Shown here piece after piece: positions 22,440 through 33,052 of a stretch of 64,000 bases of DNA. The position numbers and the translations under genes are program-made. This DNA is from Limnanthes douglasii subsp. nivea (taxonomy: Eukaryota; Streptophyta; Magnoliopsida; Brassicales; Limnanthaceae): assembly GCA_036936605.1 (NCBI GenBank), contig JAUPFV010000004.1:180314807-180378806 (forward strand), in the 5' to 3' direction. Under the pieces are notes generated by a model. That model saw nothing but the letters and a program-made list of their open reading frames with translations, ran no database searches and was not told the DNA's origin. How positions within the stretch are numbered: position 1 is the stretch's first letter; each line of letters begins with the position of its first letter.

Positions 22440-23608
22440 GCCAAAAATTTAAGGGGTAAAGCCTTCAGATATATAGTACTGGATGGGATTTTGTACAAAA
22501 AGGCATTGAGCAGGCCCTTATTACGATGTTTAAGCGAACAAGAATCACAAGAAGTATTGTTATAGTTGCATGATGGTGAAGGGTCAGCTCATTGTGGGTT
22601 CAAAGCTCTATCACATCGAGTTTTACTTTCAGGGTTTTATTGGCCTAAAATCATGAACGATGCTAAAAATTTAGTCCGAGGTTGTGATAATTGTCAGAGA
22701 TTTTCCAATGCTATTCACAGACCAACAGTACCAGTTATGTCTATATATGAGGCAATATCGTTTGATAGATGAAGAATTGATCTGGTGGGACCTTTGTCGA
22801 TGGATTATGGGGCAGACAGATGATAATTGTAGCAGTTGATTATTTTACAAAGTGGGCAGAGGCGGAACCGCTATCAGAAACAAAGGCAAAGGATGTCATC
22901 AAATTTATTATGAATATTAAATGTTGCCGTTTTGGAGTTCCTAAGAGGATTACAACAGATAATGGCCCTCACTTTAATAACAGGGAAATGATTGTATTTT
23001 ATACTTCTAAAGAAATTCAACAATGTTTTTCAATGCCTCTTCATCCTCAAGCTAATGGACAAGTGGAAGTGACAAACAGAACAATTTTAGATGGCTTGAA
23101 GAAGAATTTATCGGGGGCAGCAGGAAAATGGCCAAACTATTTGCAAGAGGTACTTTGGGCTTATCGAACAACTCCAAGAGAGGCTACAAAAGAGACTCAT
23201 TTTGCTTTGGCATATGATATGGATGCAGTCAGCCCCATTGAATCTATGATGTCATCTTTTAGAATATCTCAATATTCTGAAAGGTCTAATGATGAAGTTC
23301 GAAGGGCTGATTTGGATCTGATTGAGGAAAAAAGAGTTTGAGCTCCTCTGAATGTAATTCATTATCAAACTCTTATGAGAAATAGATATGATTCAAAATT
23401 GAGGAGAAGAGAAATTAAAGAAGGTGATAAGGTGTTGCGAAAAGTTTTCTTGCACACAAAGGAGAAGAACCTCAAAAAAATGGCTTCGAATTGGGAAGGG
23501 CTTTATACAGTTGTTGAAAGAATTAAGCTGGGGTCCTATCGAATTTGTGATTTCGAGGGGAGGATGCTTCAACATTCGTGGAATATCCAACACTTGAAGC
23601 TTTATTAG
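22440..23608 (+). pseudogene. Element A integrase, decayed
   Basis: The HHCC zinc domain reads LHDGEGSAHCGF, then GCDNCQRFSN. The core has DYFTKW, TTDNGPHFNN and HPQANGQVEVTNR (D, D, E). The C-terminus shows VFLHTKEKNLKKMASNWEGLYTVVERI and ends at a TAG at 23606. Stops TAG 22563, TGA near 22770, TGA 23339, and a frame change near 22815. Confidence 0.88.
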
Positions 23609-24167
23609 GAGTAGATATGTTTTTGTACTTCAGAATTTTTGTTTTGAATGACACAGTCTTTCCTATCCTGTTGGTCCAAGAAGGTTTTAACGAGGCGTCT
23701 TGTACATATTCAATATTATCAATAAAATTCGTTTTTTTGCCAATGTTTGTTTACATATGTTTGAATACTAGCTTAACAAATAATCAAAGAATGATCATTT
23801 TGAGATTAGTTAAGAGTAGAATGTTCCGAAGTGTTTATGACACTTTTCGAAGAAACAGCCATGTTTAATAATCACTTTACATTTTTATTTCGAAGTGGAT
23901 GCTTGATAGCACACTGAGAATTTTTCGAAGCGCTAGCAAAGCTTAACAACATATTGAGATTTTTTCGAAGAACTATTGTATTCATCAATTTCGTTAAGGT
24001 ATTTAAGGTGGTAAGTTTACATTTTATAATTATTTTGTTTTTAAAATTTACCATCAAATAATATGTAAGGAGAATTATAGAATACAAAAACAGTTTGTCA
24101 TTTAGATTAATTCGTTGAGGTACAAAAAGAGATTTCTTAATATGACAAAAACGAAAAAGTGATAAAG
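23609..24167. other. Element A convergent 3' region
   Basis: About 560 bp between the pol stop and the antisense gene stop. Contains the conserved 'aaggttttaacgaggc' (23684) also seen in elements B and C after pol. Probable overlapping 3' UTRs of both genes. Confidence 0.5.
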
Positions 24168-27054
24168 TTAATCAGAAGACTCTTCCTCTTCGGATGATTC
24201 ATCTTTTGAGGTCGATGAACTAAGAACATAGTCAAAAGCTTCACTTGGGCGTTTCTCTTCGGGGATGTCATTTCAAAAAATCGTAAGGTCGAATTTTGGA
24301 TAAGCAGCGTGAAGCTCTCGAAGAAGGAGAATGGTTGCATCTTATTTTCCGACGTTAATAGTAGTTTGCATATCTTTTGAAATCTCAACCTCGGCAGCAG
24401 CTTCAGCTTCGAGATTCTTCCTCAATTTAGTTATCTCATCGGTTAGCTCTTTGTTTTTTGTTTCACAAAAAGTGAGAGAATTTCGAAGCGCAGAGGAGTT
24501 GGATTTTTCAGTGCCCAGTTCAACAGCATGATCAGCCTTGAGTTTATTCATCTTTGTTTCATGAGATTTCGTCAGCAATTCTATATCAACTATGTGCTTA
24601 ATTCGCAGATGATCTTTTATGTATAGATCACCTTTTATGAGTTCGGACCTCGCAACTTCGTACATATGAAACTGATCAATTACCTTGTCGTGCAAAGTTT
24701 CTCTCAATTTTTTCTCAGCCTCGTAAGCTTCTTTGTAGTAAACCATATCTTTGGCCAACTACTTTAGATGGTTCTGAGAAGCTTTGACTTGAGAAGCAAG
24801 TGTTTTTGCGGCAGCGTCAAGGTCGGAAAATGGTTGAAGTGCGACAGTAATTGCAGGATTTGGAGAAGGAATGCAAATTTTTGATGTGCTAGGACCTTGA
24901 ATCATATCTAGATGAGTGATAAGATCATGAGAACGAGTAACTTTTGGAAGAACTTCGTCTGGTGTAGGTCTCCCAAAGTCAAGTATGTGATTTTGGATGA
25001 CTTGAAGAACAAGATCTTCTTCACCAGTAAGTGCTTCGGTGTTCTCGAAATTGATAAACATATCAGGATCGAAGCTTGTAAGAACTTGATTTTTTTTGGA
25101 ACTACTGTCTTCGATGAGAATCACAGGGTTGTCATTGGTAGGATGTTCTTCGACCGAAGGGTTTTGTGGGTGTTATTTCTTTCCAACAGCAGCGTTTCCA
25201 TCTTCGTCAACCACTGCATACAAAGTGATTCTCCTTTGCTTCTTTTTCTTTCTATTGGAACCAAAGGAAGCTTTCTTTTTCTTTGAGGATGGTTCTTGAT
25301 CTTTACCCTCTTCGATGGGTGAGAGAGGTTGTTCTGCAGTTTTCCTTTTTCGAGGCTTTGACTTCGATGGAGTTGAAGGGTTAGCACCAGATGTGCTAGC
25401 TGTCTTTTTGCTTTTCTTTTCTTTGACGACTTTGTCTTTTTTATTTTTTGGCAAATGGCTATCTAATCTATTGCGAATGGGAAAGAATATTTTGCAATCG
25501 GGTTGAACTATTTGTTTGCAGACTATCTTCGGATCGGGGTCTGACATCAGATCTTTCGGTTCGCAAGGCACCTTCGGAAATTGGAAACATGTGACATGTA
25601 AGGAAATTAATGCGTTGAAAGGCAATGTGAAATGCGTTATTCCATTCCTTCTCAGCCCAAACAACGAGTTTTTGGAAAATTTCCTTGGTAACTTTTCGAC
25701 GTATTGAGTAACTCTTCGAAATTTCTGAAATAATTAGAAAAACAGAAAATTAAGGGAAAAATGTAGATTTTATGTCAGAACATAAAAAATTCGAAGAACT
25801 TACAATTGCTTCTCCAGACGAGAGTTAGCTTTGAAGGATTGTCCTCAGAAATTGCTTTTCCATTTTTCCACGTTCCTGATATAAGGACGAATTTCTGTTT
25901 CCAGAATTTGTCATCCTCTAAGAGATCATCGATGATCTTGAGATCATCCATAAGGGTGAGGTAGTAAAAGGGAAGCTTCAGACCTTTCAACAATTAGGTT
26001 AGCGAGATGAAGTCTTTGATGCTGATGGGAATTTTAGACAGTCGAGATGACATGATCACTGACATAAGGGTGAACCACTGATTCGGTGTCACCTGGGTAA
26101 GGCATAAGCTGAGGAGTTCGAAGTATTCCATGATCATGGGATCCAATAGAAACCGAAGACCCAATTGATGATTTCGGGGTAGACTATCAGTTCATCATCT
26201 TTGCAGTCCAGGGGAGTTTCTCCTTCCTTTGGCAGACGAAGAGTTATATTATCTCCCATTCCCCATTTCTTTTTCAGAGCTGAAGCTTGGGTATCCTTGT
26301 AGTATATGTAGCAGAACGTTTTTTTAGAGAAATGATGTATTTGCTTTCAAGGTTCCTCAGGTTTCTTCCAATTTTTGCTTTTTCTTCTTCGGAAATGAAG
26401 AAAACATCTGTTTCTTCTTGAGGTTTCTGAGTATTTGTGGAGTTCCCATCGCCAGATTCAGCCTCGAGATCAGTTTTTGTAGCTTCCGAATCAACTTCGT
26501 TAGCTTTTAAAGTTCATTCTTGAGGATTTTGAGATGTTGGGTTAATAGTCTCTAAAGAAGGGTTACCAGTTTGAGGAGTTTATTCTATTACTTCTCTTTG
26601 AGGAATATTCTCATTATTTGGATTTGGAAGGGAAGGACTTCGAATAATTGTTGATTCATCTCTCATGGCGATGAAAGTTTTTCTTTTTCTGATTACTGAA
26701 GAGTGATTTGAAGAGGGGTTATTTGCCTTTGGCTTTAGAAGATATTTTACTCTGCGACAAGGAGGCTCGAGGTGTTTTAGGCCCTAAGATTTTAGATGAT
26801 GATTGTTCCTCGACTACGGGAGAAGGCAAAAGAACAGGAACTTTTGTGGGATCGAAATTATCGTAATAGATTGTTTCAGTAGTAGTTCCAATTGGACCAC
26901 CTCGAATCAATCCCGCTCTCATATATTCTTCAGCCCTTTGTGTAATACAAAAATATTCGTATGATTCAAAGACTAAATTACTGTTAAAGTCTGAAGATTC
27001 TGGTATTTTGGGTAGGATGACCTTCGATTTTTTTGGTTTTGGTTTATTTCTCAT
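24168..27054 (-). pseudogene. Element A antisense gene (aORF), spliced, decayed
   Basis: Starts at ATG 27054 with a basic N-terminus and the conserved block YEYFCITQRAEEYMRAGLI. A decayed middle (about 26250-25810) matches the Transposase_28-like block of elements B and D. A GT-AG intron (25803-25725) sits at the same place as in B and D. The second exon has basic runs (KKDKVVKEKKSKK, KPRKRK), a coiled coil (25120-24345, ELTDEITKLRKNLEAEA) and an acidic SSEEEESSD end. The basic runs suggest nuclear entry; the function is unknown. Stops at 26719, 24759 and elsewhere. Confidence 0.75.
25725..25803 (-). other. Predicted intron in element A antisense gene
   Basis: GTAAGT at 25803 and TTTCAG ending at 25725 on the minus strand, 79 bp, AT-rich. 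Flanking coding sequence aligns with that around the introns of B (57255-57178) and D (61427-61516). Confidence 0.7.
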
Positions 27055-27220
27055 AAACTAAATGAGGGTTTATCAGAGAGGATGAAGATTGGTCAGAAAG
27101 TTTGATTTTTCTGATGAAAATACTGAGAAAAGGGGAAGAACACGGTAAGGGTAGCCAAAAGCTCTGACTTCTCTCTAAAAAGGGTTGTGTGATGAGAATG
27201 AAAAAATGAAAAGCATGCTG

Positions 27221-27228
27221 TATTTATA
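27221..27228 (-). promoter_or_regulatory. TATA box of element A antisense gene
   Basis: TATAAATA on the minus strand, about 167 bp before the ATG at 27054. Equivalent boxes precede the antisense genes of B and D. Confidence 0.6.
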
Positions 27229-27656
27229 CAAAGACGAGTGAAGACGTGTGAAGGTGGAAAGACCTTTATGATGATAGGTTGGAATACAAATCGGTGAGTT
27301 GATTAGATGCTCGACATCTGTCAGGCTAGACCTCTAGGGTTATGATGGATTTAACGGTTACATTCATATGCACAACGGTTATATTCGAAGATGATTTGTT
27401 TACATAATATTTCGAGGGTGATTTTAAGGAAACATTCTATTACACTGTTTCGAGGCAATTTTGTTTTTATTATTTGAATGCACTTCGAGTGATTGAATTT
27501 CATAAGTGCTTCTAATGGTTGTTTAAGATGACTGCTTCGAAGATTATTTTAAGTTTATCACAGGTTACATAACATATGGGAGTTTTTGAAGATATTAAGA
27601 TTCGAAGACAATTGGATTCAAAGACTTTTTAGTTCTTATTCATTTACTGACATAAG

Positions 27657-27671
27657 AACTAGGGGGGCTTC
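27657..27671 (+). other. Element A polypurine tract
   Basis: 'aactaggggggcttc' directly before the 3' LTR; primer for plus-strand DNA synthesis. Confidence 0.7.
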
Positions 27672-28022
27672 TGATATGGAAATAGGATTTTGAAGACTAA
27701 ATTGTAAATTTAAGTATTTAATTGTAAGTAATGTAAATTTTGTCCTTAATTTGTAACTGATGTAAGTTTTAGAGAATATTTGTAACTATGTATAATTGTT
27801 GAGGACTAAACAACAGTTAGCCCTCTTTTGTAACAGATTTCAGTTTGAGACTAAGTCTTGGCTCCTCTATATAAAGAGCAAGACTACTCTAATAAATGGG
27901 TTGAACACTTTTACTTTGAAACTCATTTTCTACTTGTATTTTCTCTCTCTAAAACTCTATAGCTCTTTCTCTCTCTAGAATTCTCTCTTAACAATATACT
28001 AAGGAAAGATATTAACTCATCA
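27672..28022 (+). repeat. Element A 3' LTR
   Basis: 351 bp, TGATATGG...CATCA, with TATATAAA at 27868. Followed at once by the minisatellite. Confidence 0.9.
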
Positions 28023-28680
28023 ATGAGTAAAATAAATTATGAGATTTGTGAGTAAAATAAGTCATCCTAGATTGGTTTTTTCATTGACATTTGAAGCTCT
28101 ATTTACTTATATATATATGTAATCACACGAGATTGTGAGTAAAAACAATAGATTGCACTTCATGCAACTATCCAGTAGCTTGAATCTAGTTTTTAGTGTT
28201 GTAGGTAGAGGATGCGGTTGCATAGGTAAAGGATGAAATTTTAGTGTAGATTTTAAACAATGAACATGAGATTTATGTGTAAAATAGGTCATGAGATTTA
28301 TATGTAAAATAGCTCATGAAATTTATATATAAAATAGGTCACGCAATTTATGTGTAAAATAAGTCATGAGATTTATATGTAAAATAGATCATGCGCATTT
28401 TGTTAGCGAAATAGGTCATGCTAGATTTGAGTAAAATATATCATGCTAGATTGGTTTTGTCATTTTATGATTGTGGGTAAAATAGGACATACTAGCTTGG
28501 TTTGTGAGTAAAATAGGTCATGCTAGATTTGAGTAAAATAGGTCATGCAATTTGCGAGTAAAATGGGTCATGCAATTTGTGAGTAAAATGGATTATGAGA
28601 TTTGTGAATAAAATAGATCATGTTAGATGTGAGTAAAATAGGTCATGCTAGATTGGTTTTGTCATTTATATTTGGAGCCC
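28023..28680 (+). repeat. Degenerate minisatellite, right part
   Basis: Continuation of the array interrupted by element A. Units such as 'gagtaaaataggtcatgctagatt' repeat to about 28660. A further short block of the same unit lies at 29300-29430. Confidence 0.7.
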
Positions 28681-30149
28681 AATTTATGTACAAATCTGTA
28701 ATCATGCGAGATTGTGAGTAAAAAACAATAGATTGCGCTTCATGCAACTGTCCAACTTTTCAAATACATTATCACAAACTAGCTTTCTTATAATTTTATG
28801 ATTGTGATTGCAGTGATTGTAATACTACTGCGATTGCTTTGTGTTACTGGAAAAATTAATTACCCACTTTGAAATTAAACCATTGCTAACATCACAAATA
28901 TTTAATATTAGATAACAACATACATGGCCATACAACTATCAAGGAATGCGATCTTAATAAAAAATATAACATATTTTAGGGTTGGTAGGTTTAAATAAAA
29001 AAAACAGACCGACCACCATAATCATCATTCATCAGAAGACTTTTCCTATTCAAGCTCCTCAAGCTCATCTTCATCCTCAAGTACTTGGAATTCATCTAAC
29101 TAGGTGCGATTGAAGCACTAGTTGCCTTAGTCGGCCTGTATGAAAAAAAAGGAGAAGTTAGGTTCGTGAAGTGTGTGATTAGACCTAGTCTTGTAAAATA
29201 CCATGATTTTCGCTGAAGGCATGAGGTAGATGATGAAATTTTAGAACTATTCAGCTGGAGTAATTATTTTACGTCTATGTGTGATTAGTATAAATTTAAA
29301 ATGATGAACATGAGATTTATGTGTAAAATAAGTCATGATTTTTTTGTGAAAAATAGGTCATGCGATTTATGTATAAAATAGGTCATGAAATATATGTGTA
29401 AAATAGATTATATGATTTGTGAGTAAAACAGATCTACAAGTAAATCGCACTACAAATGCAGCTTTACGTACTTGACGATATGTACGAGATGCAATATGCG
29501 TTCAACATCACACGAAGATGATGCGAGTTACTACCTAAATGCATATGGACATCCACTGAAATCGAAATTCAAGGATCTTTTCCCAAATCAGAGTAAGCAA
29601 ACATCAACCTACAACCTATACTAACCACAACACAATCATAACGAATAAAAAAAGATCACCAACACATTGCAGAAATTGCAGAGCCTAACTTATACATACC
29701 CCAACCTAATGAACACTTTAACAAAAATTACATAACCTAAAAATGATGGACGACATAATCAACTGTATTATCTAAGTTATCTAATCAACCGGTTCGATTT
29801 TGAAGTCTTCGGTCAATGATTACGGCCACCAATGGTTTAAAGCGCTTGCCAAAGGTATTACCGATGACGTTTCTTGCTCGCGAAAGTACCAAGAAGGTTC
29901 ATCTTCCTAAACGAGTTATGGGGTTTTGAATCTTAGGTTTACTTCGTTTTCATATTTGGGGAGGGAAATATAAGACCAAAAGTCTGGCTCAAAAGGTGTA
30001 AAAAGTAACTCATGACCTTAAAGCTCCTATTTATAGTACTAGGGGTATTTTTTCCACCTTTTACGGTTGGGTACAAATTGGTAGTATCCATTTTTTAGTA
30101 CTAGGTGGTAGTGACATACTTGAAAAGATATTTACGGGTAATTTTCTCT
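28681..30149. other. Right part of putative DNA element; possible coding scraps
   Basis: On the minus strand 29030-29110 reads as an acidic end (DEFQVLEDEDELEELE, stop, EKSSDE), like the tail of a nuclear protein, but no longer frame supports it. 29790-29930 has more even base composition and may be an exon relic. The last 150 bp hold repeated 'tagtac' and 'taccc' words matching the left end. I cannot name a gene. Confidence 0.35.
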
Positions 30150-30156
30150 TAAATAT

Positions 30157-30740
30157 ACTAATTCAATTCCTTATTAATTCATTGATTTTAATGAGTTTTG
30201 ATGCCATGTTCTAGTTATATTTAGTCACGACAATTATATTTTTCAAGAAATTACATGGTACTATAAAAATATAGCTGGATTGAAGTATATTCATGCATAT
30301 TATCCAGAACGAGTAGTTAGCTAGTTTGGACACGTAAACCACATTCCAAAATTTTCTATGACAAAAAAAGTCTAAAAAATCAAATAAAAGCCAAGGCAAC
30401 TATGAACTATCTGAGCGACCAAATTTATCATGCATGACATTTTCTTCTTTTATCAGAAGAAAATATAAATTACATAGTTTTTGAGATAATATACAATTTC
30501 ACTTCGGATTATGCCAAAATAATACTTGAAATGGGTTGGGTGGAAGTTATTAACTATGAACTCGTAAACATTAATTGGTACTATGAAGATTGTACACATT
30601 ATATGATGTTTTATTTTATATATTATATATTGTAGTTGTATATATTACGATATGTATGTTTGGCTATTTTTATATCATATGTATCGTTATATTTTTGTAC
30701 CATGATATTAACTTGCAAAACATGATGTTACTAGTGATAA
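30157..30740. other. AT-rich spacer, no gene seen
   Basis: Between the putative DNA element and the truncated retrotransposon. No convincing frame or repeat. Confidence 0.4.
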
Positions 30741-31038
30741 TGATATTGAATTTGAATATTAGAGGGGAGGGGCTTAAATGTAATAAACAAAAGTCTTATA
30801 TGACAAATTATATAGTTGGAGGATAGTTTTTGAACTATTAGTAAATATGGGGTACTGAAATGCAGTTAACCCATTTGTATAACCAATTATGTTATACAAA
30901 GTTAGAACTCCTATAAATAAAGCGCAGATTGTGAATAATAGGGACGATTTTTTTTGTTCAATCTCACTTTACTTTTACTTTCTCTCTCTACAATCAAACT
31001 CTTTCTTTATTTCTCAAGAACTAGATTTACACTCAACA
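30741..31038 (+). repeat. 5' LTR of the truncated Tat element
   Basis: Shares start, TATA position and CT-rich end with the LTRs of element A. The right limit is fixed by the primer-binding site; the left limit is by similarity only. Confidence 0.6.
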
Positions 31039-31058
31039 AATTGACGACCACAGTAGGA
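31039..31058 (+). other. Primer-binding site of the truncated element
   Basis: 'aattgacgaccacagtagg', one or two changes from the site of element B at 49485. Confidence 0.65.
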
Positions 31059-31370
31059 GTAATAATCGATTGGTACTTTATTTACATCAAAAAAATACCA
31101 GAGAGACTTGAATTTTTGATATGTTATAGCTGTTTTTAATAGATAATGGAGCCATGAAATGAAAATGATCCATTGGTTCGGAAGGAAATTAAGATGCTGA
31201 GATCTGATTTGCGAAGAGAGGAAAGTAAGAAAGATGATCAAATTCCAATTCAGCAGACTTATTCAGACATCTAAGCTTGAATGAATCAATTGTTGGATAA
31301 AATTACAACTTTAAATGAGAAGTATGTTCAAAGAGAATAAAATATTCAATCAGTTAGGCTGAAATCTGAG

Positions 31371-31619
31371 GTGCGACAAGTGGAAGAAGAATACAATATG
31401 GAGAATCAATCTGATCGATCTTATACAGCTCGAAATGTTCGAAGTGATTGGAGAAAAACACATTTTGAGTATGATAAAGAGCATCGTACCTCACGAGAAG
31501 AGAAAAAAAACACAAACATAGGCATGTTTAGTCTACTGATGATGACAATTCAACATCTGAACAAAAAAGGTATCGGGGATCTTCAACAAAGAAAGAGGCC
31601 GGCCTCGAAAATCGCATAA
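31371..31619 (+). pseudogene. gag N-terminal fragment
   Basis: 82 codons, charged (RSDWRKTHFEYDKEHRTSREEK), matching the Arg/Lys/Glu-rich gag leader of element A. It ends at the truncation point. Confidence 0.55.
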
Positions 31620-32934
31620 AAAATATAGATAAAAAAGATTGACATTGCAAAGTGTAAACATTAACATTTTTTAAGTTACGAAATGTAGACATATTATTGT
31701 TTGCAAAATTTACACTTTGTTAAACTTACATATATTTGAATTATTACACTCACGGAATATTAGTATTTTCTATTTCGAAATATAAATTGTTTATATGAGA
31801 ATTATGAATCAATCATTCTATATGTAAACAGTCTAAAGATGAAATTCTACCAATACTGTATTATGTTTTTTGTCATGTAAAAAAAATGTAAAATGACTAT
31901 GTTTTTTTAGCGTTCGCCTCATGATAATTTATTTCTATAATGATCTTATCATCGTGTATAAAATCCCCAGTGTACTAGCACACTACTCGTCACAGTAAAC
32001 AGGTCCACGTTGTTGTTATCGAACACATCGTGGTGCTAACATATTCCATATTAGTTTTCATTGCAATAGTTCTTTGTCGATTAAGTATTTAATCTACAAG
32101 TATAAATAGATTGTATTAAAGTTTAAAAATAACATATTAAGCTTCCTTGTAAAATATAACATAAAAAATTAGATACAGTTACAAAACATGCTCGTATTAA
32201 TTTATAAAACCGATAGTTAACCAAGATTTGAAAAACACTCTCACATTAAGTAACAAAACATATAATCCATAAAATTACAAAAAAATATAAATAAATCTTT
32301 AAAACATACGGTCAATCAAGACTTGGAAAATAAAAATGGTAAACTTAAGTTGCGAAATTAAAAGTGCAAAACACGACAAAACTTACCATGTCATCACATG
32401 TCTTTCCATATTTGTTTTCAATGTATTTTCCTTTTGGAACCACCAAGTTGAGGGTTTATACTTTACGCTTCTGTATGACAATCACCATTAATATATAATG
32501 ATTAATTATATCTCATTTTGATTTGGTGCACAATGGAGTGATGACATATATAGTTTATATATGCATTTGATTAAAAACATTTTTGACTTCAACATCTCAT
32601 TATCCAATAGGTGGATGTCTGCATGATAGTAAATATTATAAAGATGGTTTAATTGATAATAGTATATTTATTTAGATACAAATTCTTAGCATTGCATGTG
32701 CATATGTGTCCATTGATCTGGCTGATTTGATTCGCAATATTCAAGGTTGTACTTTAAAATAGTGATAAGTAAGAAGAAGGTGGATGTGAATACCAATTAC
32801 ATACATAATAAAACTAATATAATCAAATATTCAAAAATATTGAAATTTAAGAAACATAAACAGATACAAAATTTCAAAACATAAATATATAACATTACTA
32901 AATATAAAAATCATATATGTGAAATTGATGTATC

Positions 32935-32935
<1 letters not shown>

Positions 32936-32985
<50 letters not shown>
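32936..32985. repeat. (TA)n microsatellite
   Basis: About 50 bp of uninterrupted TA dinucleotides. Confidence 0.9.
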
Positions 32986-32988
<3 letters not shown>

Positions 32989-33012
32989 TTTATGTATATT
33001 TACGGTACATTA

Positions 33013-33015
<3 letters not shown>

Positions 33016-33048
<33 letters not shown>
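33016..33048. repeat. (TA)n microsatellite
   Basis: About 32 bp of TA dinucleotides, 30 bp after the previous array. Confidence 0.9.

Positions 33049-33052
<4 letters not shown>

Larger units (their letters stand above)
16824..28022 (+). mobile_element. Tat-lineage Ty3/gypsy retrotransposon A, decayed
   Basis: An 11.2-kb element with LTRs 16824-17183 (360 bp) and 27672-28022 (351 bp), TG...CA ends and a purine tract 'aggggggc' before the right LTR. Order: leader (duplicated), gag, protease, RT, RNase H, second RNase H, integrase, then an antisense gene on the minus strand. The dual RNase H and antisense gene mark the Tat group (relatives of Ogre, Retand, Grande). Stops are scattered through every domain, many of them CAG to TAG, CGA to TGA or TGG to TGA. 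Flanking pentamers TTTTC and ATGAG do not match, so the ends have been altered or recombined. Confidence 0.92.
15962..30149. mobile_element. Putative non-autonomous DNA transposon, split by Tat element A
   Basis: Without the nested retrotransposon (16824-28022) it would be about 3 kb. The ends are weakly inverted: AGGGAAATGAC at left and AGAGAAAATTAC at right on the other strand. Both continue with 'aaatat' and 'ctagtac(c)' and repeated 'taccc' words. A 7-bp direct repeat flanks it. The interior holds a minisatellite on both sides of the insertion plus scraps of possible coding sequence on the right. The TIR and duplication would suit a MULE- or hAT-like element, but both are weak. Confidence 0.4.
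30741..31640 (+). mobile_element. Truncated Tat-type retrotransposon (5' LTR plus gag start)
   Basis: An LTR of about 298 bp (30741-31038, TGATATTG...CAACA) with TATAAATA at 30912 is followed by a primer-binding site 'aattgacgaccacagtagga' and a leader like that of element A ('gaatcaattgttggataaaatt' against 'gaatcagctcttagataaaatt'). The gag N-terminus is broken by stops, and its last open part is 31371-31619. Everything after gag is missing. Confidence 0.75.
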
